Source: Akkermansia muciniphila
Lineage (GTDB): Bacteria; Verrucomicrobiota; Verrucomicrobiia; Limisphaerales; SIAT01
DNA length: 48,235 nt
Assembly: GCA_945900775.1 (NCBI GenBank)
Contig: CAMDJP010000019.1
Span: 1-48,235, forward strand
Direction of reading: 5' to 3'
Position 1 is the first letter of the stretch. Every line of letters begins with the position of its first letter. The notes beneath the pieces are model-generated. The model was not told the origin of the DNA. It ran no database searches and was given only the letters and a program-made list of their open reading frames with translations. Made by a program: the position numbers and the translations under genes. Below, piece by piece: positions 1 through 7,303 of this stretch.

Positions 1-156
1 AAGGTGCGCGACCTGAACTTCAAATACATGAGTGAAGGCAAAGGCGCGACCGTCACCGCGCGCTTTGGGAAAGACGGCATCACCATCTGCGACCCGAACC
101 GCGCGAGCGAAGGCGCGGACAAGGTGTTTCAGCGGATTTATGACAGGACGATTTGA
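1..156 (+). CDS. C-terminal end of an unrecognised protein (5' truncated by the window)
   Basis: The first frame is open from base 1 to a TGA at 154-156 and gives 51 residues ending FQRIYDRTI. The start lies outside the window. The high G/C at third codon positions resembles the neighbouring genes, which favours a real coding end. I do not recognise the family and assign no function. About 180 bases with no visible gene or clear terminator follow before the next start. Confidence 0.5.
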   Translation, partial: KVRDLNFKYMSEGKGATVTARFGKDGITICDPNRASEGADKVFQRIYDRTI

Positions 157-339
157 ACTGCTTTCGCGGGTTCCTTACGGCGAACCGCAGTCGTTCGGCA
201 AAACCGACGCGAGATTGCAAAAGCCACGAAAACGATGCTTGCCAACGGTCCGTGCAGGCGCAAAATCACAGCGGATAGACTCGGCACAAAAGCAATTCTC
301 CCTGAACTGCGCAGCGTTCAGAAAACAATTTCCTATCAT

Positions 340-3300
340 TTGAACACACATCATCACACGCTTCGATGCATCACCGCCCTGCTGCTCGCGCTGCTGGCGG
401 CGCTGCACGCTGCTGATAGCCAGCCTACCAAGCGGTCGGGCCTCGATGTTTCCAAGCTCCCACCGGCGGCCAGCGCGACCGTCGATTTCGCACGCGACAT
501 TCAGCCGCTGCTGCAAAAGCGCTGCATCGAGTGTCACGGGTCGGAGAAGCAGAAGGGCGGGCTGCGTCTCGATGGAAAAGTGGCGGCGTTGAAGGGTGGC
601 GATGACGGGAAGGTGATCGAGGCGGGGAAGAGCACGGAGAGTTTACTGATTCAGCTCGTGTCGGGATTGCACGAGGACAAGGTGATGCCGCCGAAGGGCG
701 AACGTCTCACGCCGGCGCAGATTGGTTTGCTGAGGGCGTGGATCGATCAGGGCGCGAGCTGGCCAGACGACGCGAAGCTGGCGCGGAGTGAACATTGGTC
801 GTTGCAGCCATTGCGCAAGGCGACCGCGCAGGGCGTGGACGGATTCATCACCGCGCGACTCGCAAAAGATGGGCGCGCGCTTTCGCCGGAAGCGGATCGA
901 GCGACGCTGATCCGGCGGCTGAGTTTCGATTTGATCGGACTGCCTCCGTCACCGGAGGAGATTGACGCGTTTGTGAAAAACGAGTCGCCGAAGGCATACG
1001 CGGATCTGCTCAATCGACTGCTCGCGTCGCCGCATTATGGCGAGCGGTGGGGACGGCATTGGCTCGATGTCGCGCGCTTCACGGAGAGCCAGGGTTTTGA
1101 ATACGACCGTATTCGCGACAACGCGTGGCACTACCGGGACTACGTCATCAAGAGTTTCAACGACGACAAGCCGTATGACCGTTTCATGAAGGAGCAGGTC
1201 GCAGGCGATGTGATGGAGCCGGTGACAGCCGATAGCTTCGTCGCGCCAAGCCTGCTCGTGTGCGGGCCGTGGGATCAGGCAGGAAATGCGCAGCAGAATG
1301 TGACGCAGAAGTTGATCACGCGCGAGGACGAGCTCGAGGACTTGATTGGGGTCGTGGGCCAGTCCTTCCTCGGACTCACAATCAATTGCGCGCGATGTCA
1401 CTCGCACAAATTCGATCCGATTCCGCACGAGGAATACTACCGCATCAAATCGGTCTTCGAAGGCGTGAAACACGGCCAGCGAGCGATCGGCTATCCGGCG
1501 GACGCGAAGCCGCGCGGGGAGCGCATCGCGGTGCTCACGAAGGAGATTGCTGCAGCGCAGGAAAACGTGTCGCGGATCGAGGCCGAGGGGTGGAAAGCGG
1601 CTGCGGCGAAGCGTCCGGCGACCCCGGCAAAGCCGGGGCCAGTTGCATTTGCGCGCTGGAGTTTTGGCGACGCGAACGCGACGGCGGCTCAGGGCTCGCT
1701 GAATGGCGGCGCGTCGATCGCGGATGGCTCCCTGCTGTTGCCGAAGGCAGGTGCATTTTTCCAGACGACTCCGCTCACGCGCGACATCGGCGAGAAGACG
1801 CTGGAAGCGTGGGTCACGCTCGCGGATTTAAATCAGGGCGGTGGCGCGGCCATCTCCATCGAAAGCCCGGATGGACAGTTGTTCGATGCGATTGTGTTTG
1901 GCGAACGGCAGCCGAGAAAATGGACAGCGGGGAGCAACGGTCTCGTGCGCACACGCGACCTCGATGCGCCGGATGAAACCGCTGCGCCGGGAACGCTCGT
2001 GCATATGGTCATCGTTTATCGCGCAAACAACAGCATCGCAATCTTTCGCAATGGCGAACCTTACGGCGCGCCCTACACGCCAGCCACGCCGCTTCAGGTT
2101 TTTCCCGCTGGAAAAGCGCACGTGCTGCTCGGAATGCGACACAAAGGCGGCGGGCGTCCGTGGCTCACCGGCGGAATCAAACAGGCCGCGCTTTACGATC
2201 GGGCGCTAACCGCGGAGGAAGTGGCAGCGTCGTTTCGCACGCTGGGATCCTCGATCCCACTGGCCGAGATTCTCGCCAGTCTCACGCCGGAGCAGCGCGC
2301 CGCGCGCGAGGAGGTGCTGGCAAAAATTAAGCGCACGCGCGAGACGCTCGATGCGATCAAGCCATCGCCGGTCACGGTCTCGTATGTGGGAACGCGCGTG
2401 CAACCCGCTCCCACGCGCCGGCTAAAGCGTGGCGAGGTGATCTCGCCGGCTGAAGTCGTCACGCCCGGCGCGCTCTCCGCCATTGCGGACCTGAATCCCG
2501 ACTTCGGCCTCGCCGCCGACGCACCCGAGGCGCAGCGCCGGCTGAAGTTTGCCGACTGGCTTGCCGACCCGCGCAATCCGCTGCCGGCCCGCGTGATGGC
2601 GAATCGCGTCTGGCATCTGCATTTCGGTCAGGGCCTCGTGACGACACCGAACGATTTGGGCGTCAGCGGCGCGCGACCGAGTCATCCCGAGTTGCTCGAC
2701 TGGCTCGCCGCGAAGTTCATCGAGAGCGGTTGGAGCGTGAAGGCGCTGCACCGCCTCATCCTGAACTCAGCGACCTACCGCCAGTCATCCGCATTCAACG
2801 AAAAGGCCGCCGCGACTGACGCCGACAATCAATTACTATGGCGCTTCACCCCGCGTCGCCTCGAAGCCGAGGCCGTGCGCGATGCGATGCTCGCCGTGAG
2901 CGGCCAGCTCAATCCGGCCATCGGCGGACGGAGTTTTCGGCCATTCACCATCACGGAATTCAACGCCGCATTTTACCATCCCGTCGATCGCGCCGAGCCC
3001 GAGTTCAACCGCCGCACCGTCTATCGCGCGAACGTGAACAGCGGTAAGGACCCGATGCTCGAAGCCTTCGACTGCCCCGATCCGTCCGTGAAAACACCGC
3101 GCCGCGGTGTCACGACCACGCCGCTCCAAGCGCTCGAGTTGATGAACAATTCTTTCGTGCAGCGGCAGGCGAAGCAACTCGCCGAACGCGCGATGGCGTC
3201 CGCGGGTGGCGACCTCGGTGCCGCCATCCAGACCGCGTATCGCCTCGCCGTCGGACGCACACCCACGGCGGACGAAACTAACCGTGCGACTGCCGCCGCG

Positions 3301-3369
3301 AAAGATCGCGGCCTGAACAGCGTTTGCTGGGCACTCCTCAACTCAACCGAATTCATCTATGTCCGATAA
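340..3369 (+). CDS. Exported PSCyt1-DUF1549-LamG-DUF1553 cytochrome c-like protein
   Basis: This is a planctomycete/verrucomicrobial-type protein of about 1009 residues if it starts at TTG 340. I chose that start because a short polar segment and a hydrophobic signal peptide (ITALLLALLAALHA) follow at once; the frame is open back to an ATG at 235. A PSCyt1 domain has the heme motif CIECH at residues 62-66. A PSCyt2/DUF1549 domain follows and contains a second CxxCH (CARCH, residues 350-354). A LamG/concanavalin-like beta-sandwich lies at roughly residues 428-632, and DUF1553 (PSD1) forms the C-terminal third. The heme motifs and signal suggest a periplasmic or surface redox role, often linked to polysaccharide use in this phylum; the substrate is unknown. 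Its stop overlaps the next gene by 11 bases, indicating translational coupling with the DUF1501 partner. Confidence 0.9.
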   Translation: MNTHHHTLRCITALLLALLAALHAADSQPTKRSGLDVSKLPPAASATVDFARDIQPLLQKRCIECHGSEKQKGGLRLDGKVAALKGGDDGKVIEAGKSTESLLIQLVSGLHEDKVMPPKGERLTPAQIGLLRAWIDQGASWPDDAKLARSEHWSLQPLRKATAQGVDGFITARLAKDGRALSPEADRATLIRRLSFDLIGLPPSPEEIDAFVKNESPKAYADLLNRLLASPHYGERWGRHWLDVARFTESQGFEYDRIRDNAWHYRDYVIKSFNDDKPYDRFMKEQVAGDVMEPVTADSFVAPSLLVCGPWDQAGNAQQNVTQKLITREDELEDLIGVVGQSFLGLTINCARCHSHKFDPIPHEEYYRIKSVFEGVKHGQRAIGYPADAKPRGERIAVLTKEIAAAQENVSRIEAEGWKAAAAKRPATPAKPGPVAFARWSFGDANATAAQGSLNGGASIADGSLLLPKAGAFFQTTPLTRDIGEKTLEAWVTLADLNQGGGAAISIESPDGQLFDAIVFGERQPRKWTAGSNGLVRTRDLDAPDETAAPGTLVHMVIVYRANNSIAIFRNGEPYGAPYTPATPLQVFPAGKAHVLLGMRHKGGGRPWLTGGIKQAALYDRALTAEEVAASFRTLGSSIPLAEILASLTPEQRAAREEVLAKIKRTRETLDAIKPSPVTVSYVGTRVQPAPTRRLKRGEVISPAEVVTPGALSAIADLNPDFGLAADAPEAQRRLKFADWLADPRNPLPARVMANRVWHLHFGQGLVTTPNDLGVSGARPSHPELLDWLAAKFIESGWSVKALHRLILNSATYRQSSAFNEKAAATDADNQLLWRFTPRRLEAEAVRDAMLAVSGQLNPAIGGRSFRPFTITEFNAAFYHPVDRAEPEFNRRTVYRANVNSGKDPMLEAFDCPDPSVKTPRRGVTTTPLQALELMNNSFVQRQAKQLAERAMASAGGDLGAAIQTAYRLAVGRTPTADETNRATAAAKDRGLNSVCWALLNSTEFIYVR

Positions 3370-4798
3370 CGCGCTTCCCTCATCGTTCTCACGCCGCGAT
3401 TTCCTTTCGAACACCGGCGGCGGACTCGGCGGCATCGCGCTCGCGTGGATGCTCAATCAGGAAAACGTGCGAGCCGCTGGAACGCCGGCTCTCCCGCTCG
3501 GCCAGCCGCATTTTACGCCAAAGGCGAAGCGCGTGGTGCAGATCTTCTGCGCGGGTGGCGTGAGCCATTTGGAGACGTTCGACTACAAGCCGGCGCTGGA
3601 GCGGTTGAATGGCAAGTCGATGGAAAACCGGGGCGAGAACCTCGGCTTTTTCGGCCAGCCGGGGAACCTGATGAAAAGCATCTACGACTTTCGTCAGCAT
3701 GGGAAATCCGGTGCGTGGGTGAGCAGCCTGCTGCCGCATCTCGCGGGCTGCGTGGACGACGTGGTCTTCATCAAGTCGATGTTCGCGAAGAGCAACAACC
3801 ACACGCCCGCGGCCTTTCAAATGAACAGCGGCTTCACGCTCAACGGCTTTCCGTGCATGGGCGCGTGGCTCAGCTACGGGCTCGGCACCGTGAACGAAAA
3901 TCTACCCGCGTTCGTCGTGCTGCCCGATCCGCGCGGACTGCCCGCCGGCGGTTCGATCAACTGGACATCCGGCTTTCTCCCCGCGAATCAACAGGGCGTC
4001 GCCTTTCGCACGCAATCCGCCGAGCTCATCGCCGATCTGAAAACGCCCGCCGACATCTCCGCCAGCGCGCGCGCGGCGGACATGACCTTGCTCGCCACGA
4101 TGAACCGCGAATTCGCCGACGCCAACCGCGGCGACGGCGCCTTTGCCGCGCGCCTGCGTTCCTACGAACTCGCCGCGCGCATGCAGTCGAGCATTCCCGA
4201 CGCGACCAGCCTCGACAACGAACCCGCTGCAATCAAACAACTCTATGGCCTCGACGAGCCTGCTAACAAAGGCTTCGCGAGGAACTGCCTCATGGCGCGC
4301 CGTCTTCTTGAGCGCGGTGTGCGCTTCGTGCAAATCCTCAACGGCGGTGCCTTCGGCAGCCCGCGCATCAACTGGGACGGGCACGAAAACATGAGGGAAA
4401 ACCACGACAAGCAGGCCGCTACGATGGACAAGCCCGTCGCCGCACTCATCCAGGATCTCAAGCAGCGCGGCATGCTCGAAGACACGCTCTTCATCTGGTC
4501 CACGGAATTCGGCCGCTGCCCGGTGACGCAAGGACTCAAGTCCACCGGTCGCGATCATCACCCCGCTGTCTTCACGTGCTTTCTCGCGGGGGCCGGATTG
4601 AAAAAGGGAATCAGCTACGGCAGTTCCGATGACATCGGCTATTCCGTCGCCGAAAACAAAGTCAGCATCCCCGACTTCCACGCCACGATTCTACACCTGC
4701 TCGGTATCGATCACGAAAAACTCACCTTCTACCACAACGGCATTAACCGCCGGCTCACGGACGTGCACGGGCATGTCATCCGAGAAATACTGGCATGA
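3359..4798 (+). CDS. Tat-exported DUF1501 protein
   Basis: This 479-residue protein has a twin-arginine signal (SRRDFL, residues 11-16, then a small hydrophobic stretch). DUF1501 proteins have a sulfatase/alkaline-phosphatase-like fold and are almost always encoded beside DUF1549/DUF1553 proteins in Planctomycetes and Verrucomicrobia; their biochemical role is not established. Typical late motifs are present: STEFGR, GRDHHP, and the C-terminal DVHGHVI block. ATG 3359 lies inside the preceding gene (11-base overlap), so the two are probably made together and exported by different routes (Sec and Tat). The last 126 bases (4673-4798) recur in degraded form at 6366-6491. Confidence 0.9.
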   Translation: MSDNALPSSFSRRDFLSNTGGGLGGIALAWMLNQENVRAAGTPALPLGQPHFTPKAKRVVQIFCAGGVSHLETFDYKPALERLNGKSMENRGENLGFFGQPGNLMKSIYDFRQHGKSGAWVSSLLPHLAGCVDDVVFIKSMFAKSNNHTPAAFQMNSGFTLNGFPCMGAWLSYGLGTVNENLPAFVVLPDPRGLPAGGSINWTSGFLPANQQGVAFRTQSAELIADLKTPADISASARAADMTLLATMNREFADANRGDGAFAARLRSYELAARMQSSIPDATSLDNEPAAIKQLYGLDEPANKGFARNCLMARRLLERGVRFVQILNGGAFGSPRINWDGHENMRENHDKQAATMDKPVAALIQDLKQRGMLEDTLFIWSTEFGRCPVTQGLKSTGRDHHPAVFTCFLAGAGLKKGISYGSSDDIGYSVAENKVSIPDFHATILHLLGIDHEKLTFYHNGINRRLTDVHGHVIREILA

Positions 4799-6338
4799 AA
4801 ACTCCACCTCCTCTCCCACGGTGAAACGGAGCGCCGCTTCACTACAAAGCGTCAGCGTCTTGGGCTGTGGTAGTCCTGTGCCACTTTCGCTGATCAACGG
4901 CCTACGAAAACAGCAGAGGATTGTCGCAGTCCGGAGCTCGTCGGAACCTCGGGCACCCCACAGTGTTTCCACCCGCCGCCAATTCGTCCAAGCCACGGCT
5001 GCGGTCACCGCGTTCGCTTCGCTCGCCACGCCCCTCCTCGCCCAGCCTGCCGGCAAATCGATCGGCATTAAGACACTCAAGACCGATGTGTTGGTCTGCG
5101 GTGGTGGTTGCGCGGGCATCGCGGCGGCGCTGGCGGCGTCGCGGCGCGGGGCGAAGGTCTTGCTCGTGGAGAAAGCCCCGTTCGCCGGGGGGATCATCAC
5201 CTGCGTTGGGCTGCCCTACTTTGATGGCATTGCAAACATCAAAGACAACCGCATCGTCGTGCGCGGCATCGCGCTCGAGCTATTGTCCAAGTCGGGCGTT
5301 TGCAAACCCGACGCCACGCACACGGCCAAGCACAACCCGACTATCGGAAATTCCTTCGAGTTCAAGCTGCTGCTCGACCGCCTCATCCGCGAGCAGCGCG
5401 ACCGGCTCACGGTGCTGTTCAACTCGGTCGTCTGCGCGGTGAATACCGTGGGCAGCCGCATCCGCTCCGTGCAAATCGCGAACAAGGATGGCCTCGTGAC
5501 CATCGAGGCAAACACGGTGATTGACTGCACCGGCGACGCGGATGTCGCCGCGTGGGCGGGAGCGCCCTTTGAGCAGAACGTCGAGGTGCAACCGCTCACG
5601 CTGCACTTCCGCATTGGGAACGTGAAGCGCGTCGGCAACCTCAGCTTGAACTGCCGCGCCGCGCTGGCGAAGGCGCAGGCGGCGGGCGAGCTGCCCTTCT
5701 ACTACGGTCCCGGCGTGATGTTTCTTTACCACGACAGCGAGGTTTACATACACGGCATCCGCGTACCCGCAAACCCCACCGATGCCGCCGACCTCTCGCG
5801 CGCTGAAATGCAGGGCCGGGCCGATGCGTGGGCGATGTTTCAAGCGTGGCGACGCGAGGTGCCGGGCTTCGAGCAGAGCTACTTCATCGAGGCGTATCCG
5901 TGGATTGGGGTGCGCGAGTCGCGACGGCTCATCGGCCAATACGTTCTCAACGAGGACGACCTGATGAAATCCCGCCGCTTTGATGATGCTATCGCCACCG
6001 GCTGCTGGTATCTCGACCTGCACCCGAACAAGACCGTGATTGGCAGCGCCAACGACTTCGACCCGAAGAAAGTTCAGCCGGAGCCATACGACATTCCGTA
6101 TCGCTCGCTGCTGCCCAAGAAACTGGAGAACCTGCTCGTCGCCGGCCGCTGCCACTCCGCTTCCCGCGGCGCCCACGCCTCGACCCGGGTGACCGTGACC
6201 GCGATGGCCATGGGCGAAGCCGCCGGCACTGCCGCCGCACTAGCCGTCGCGGCGAAGAAGAACCCGCAAGAGATTGGCGGCAGTATGGTTCGTGAAACAT
6301 TAAAAGCCATCGGTGCAGGGCCATTCACGGACGCGTGA
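4773..6338 (+). CDS. Tat-exported FAD-dependent oxidoreductase (FAD_oxidored family)
   Basis: From ATG 4773 this is 521 residues. A twin-arginine motif (TRRQFV, residues 67-72) and hydrophobic stretch end near LLAQ, followed by a dinucleotide-binding motif (GGGCAG, residues 110-115) and VLLVEK, then the EDA-like C-terminal motif GRCHSASRGAHAS. That order is typical of the FAD_oxidored (PF12831) family of secreted flavoproteins common in this phylum. The start is uncertain: ATG 4773 overlaps the preceding gene by 26 bases and gives an unusually long N-region, while TTG 4860 or GTG 4878 would give a more usual Tat leader. The substrate is unknown. The gene sits between an intact DUF1501 gene and decayed DUF1501 3' ends, so it looks like an insertion into an older DUF1501 array. 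Confidence 0.85.
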   Translation: MSSEKYWHENSTSSPTVKRSAASLQSVSVLGCGSPVPLSLINGLRKQQRIVAVRSSSEPRAPHSVSTRRQFVQATAAVTAFASLATPLLAQPAGKSIGIKTLKTDVLVCGGGCAGIAAALAASRRGAKVLLVEKAPFAGGIITCVGLPYFDGIANIKDNRIVVRGIALELLSKSGVCKPDATHTAKHNPTIGNSFEFKLLLDRLIREQRDRLTVLFNSVVCAVNTVGSRIRSVQIANKDGLVTIEANTVIDCTGDADVAAWAGAPFEQNVEVQPLTLHFRIGNVKRVGNLSLNCRAALAKAQAAGELPFYYGPGVMFLYHDSEVYIHGIRVPANPTDAADLSRAEMQGRADAWAMFQAWRREVPGFEQSYFIEAYPWIGVRESRRLIGQYVLNEDDLMKSRRFDDAIATGCWYLDLHPNKTVIGSANDFDPKKVQPEPYDIPYRSLLPKKLENLLVAGRCHSASRGAHASTRVTVTAMAMGEAAGTAAALAVAAKKNPQEIGGSMVRETLKAIGAGPFTDA

Positions 6339-6365
6339 ATAACTCGCCATTCCACCTATTACTGC

Positions 6366-6491
6366 GACTTCCACGCCACGATCCTGCACCTGCTCGGTAT
6401 CAATCACGAAAAACTCACCTTCTACCACAACGGCATTAACCGCCGGCCTACGGACGTGCACGGGCATGTCATCAAGCAAATCCTCGCCTGA
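6366..6491 (+). pseudogene. Remnant: last 42 codons of a DUF1501 gene
   Basis: The segment translates in frame as [11 protein letters not shown]...[12 protein letters not shown] with a TGA at 6489-6491. It matches the end of the intact DUF1501 gene (4673-4798) over 126 positions with no gap and 12 differences by my count. Most differences are synonymous or at third positions. Nothing upstream in this frame resembles the rest of a DUF1501 protein, so this is a 3'-end fragment. The synonymous bias suggests it descends from a once-functional paralogue rather than from a very recent copy. Confidence 0.8.
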
Positions 6492-6525
6492 ACAATCCAG
6501 TCTTGTTGAAATCTCCAACCTCCTC

Positions 6526-6612
6526 ATGAACCACCTCCCCTTCGGCCGCGACTTCCGCCTCACCGATGTCTATGGTGAAGTGGTGAAGGAGATTTTCGTG
6601 TCAGCGCGTTGA
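6526..6612 (+). pseudogene. Second DUF1501 C-terminal remnant
   Basis: A 28-codon frame (ATG 6526, TGA 6610-6612) contains GRDFRLTDVYGEVVKEIF, which matches the terminal motif of DUF1501 proteins. The intact copy at 41658-43103 ends GRDFRLTDVHGRVVKEII. The fragment is more diverged from the upstream DUF1501 gene than the remnant at 6366-6491, so it probably comes from a third array member. Its stop overlaps the convergent MarR gene end by 12 bases. Confidence 0.7.
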
Positions 6613-7143
6613 TGACGGTCGTTTCCCAGCCCGTGGCCTCGCGCGGGGCGTTTTTGTGCCGGGGGAGGATTCCTCGGCGGCGTCGCGGCAGGCGTCTGCG
6701 ACGAGAGAGAGCTGTTCGAGGAAGGGTTCGCGCGCTGACTCAGCAAGCACGGCGAGGATTTTCGACTGGAGCGATACGGCGAGGGAACGTAACTCGGTAT
6801 ACTTCCGTTTGCCGGCGGGCTTGAGGGAGATACTCCGGGCGCGGCGATCGGTGGCGTGCGGCCGGCGTTCGAGCCAGCCGGTCTTCTCCATCCGGTCGAG
6901 CAGGGAGGCGACGGTGTTGGGGTCGCTGCTCATGGCTTGGGTGAGCGCGCTCTGAGTGAGGCCGCCCTTTGCTTCGTGGAGAGTGCGGAGTACTGTGAAC
7001 TGGTCGGGCGTGGCGCCGGCATGGGCGATGTGGCGGCGGAAGGATTGGTTCAACCCGTACCACGCCTTGCGGAGCAGGGGGGGGAGGCGTCGCCGGTCTG
7101 GCGCATCGATCGGCGGCTCGGTTTTGGTTGAATGGACAGACAT
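6601..7143 (-). CDS. MarR-family transcriptional regulator
   Basis: This 180-residue winged-helix protein has MarR features: a recognition helix region (LTQSALTQAMSSDPNTVASL), then a wing with LERRPHATDRRARSISL, then helical dimerisation segments. The C-terminal tail is basic and probably disordered. MarR proteins are dimeric repressors that commonly release DNA on binding small aromatic or lipophilic acids. The gene is divergent from the PQQ-propeller/EhpF-like run and shares a 160-base intergenic region holding an inverted repeat next to its own start, which points to autoregulation and control of that run. This regulatory link is inferred from position only. Confidence 0.9.
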   Translation of the reverse strand: MSVHSTKTEPPIDAPDRRRLPPLLRKAWYGLNQSFRRHIAHAGATPDQFTVLRTLHEAKGGLTQSALTQAMSSDPNTVASLLDRMEKTGWLERRPHATDRRARSISLKPAGKRKYTELRSLAVSLQSKILAVLAESAREPFLEQLSLVADACRDAAEESSPGTKTPRARPRAGKRPSSTR

Positions 7144-7151
7144 CGCGGTAG

Positions 7152-7161
7152 GTCAACTGAC
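7152..7161. promoter_or_regulatory. Candidate MarR operator (inverted repeat GTCA-N2-TGAC)
   Basis: GTCAACTGAC is an imperfect palindrome lying 8 bases upstream of the MarR start codon and downstream of a likely -10 for that gene. This is a common place for an autoregulatory MarR site. The arms are only 4 bp, so this is a weak call. Confidence 0.3.
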
Positions 7162-7168
7162 TAGTGAA

Positions 7169-7198
7169 ATCATACGAGTGCGTATTATTTGGTTGCAA
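7169..7198 (-). promoter_or_regulatory. Candidate promoter of the MarR gene
   Basis: Read on the minus strand there is TTGCAA (plus positions 7193-7198), an 18-base spacer, and TATGAT (7169-7174), about 25 bases from the ATG. On the plus strand TATTAT (7183-7188) could be the -10 of the divergent propeller operon, so the two promoters would overlap. No -35 of comparable quality is visible for the plus strand. Confidence 0.35.
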
Positions 7199-7303
7199 AC
7201 CTTTTCTCGCTGGCGAAAAGTTAATGCCTGTTTGCGAACAACTCGGGGTTCCCCTCGCGCAACGGTTCTGTTAAGCGAAACGGACAACTTTCAAAGCTAC
7301 ACG

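Noticed and set aside
6339-6612. Insertion sequence or transposon end as the cause of the repeated segment
   Set aside because: No terminal inverted repeats, target duplications or transposase fragments are seen. The repeated bases are plainly the coding 3' ends of DUF1501 genes.
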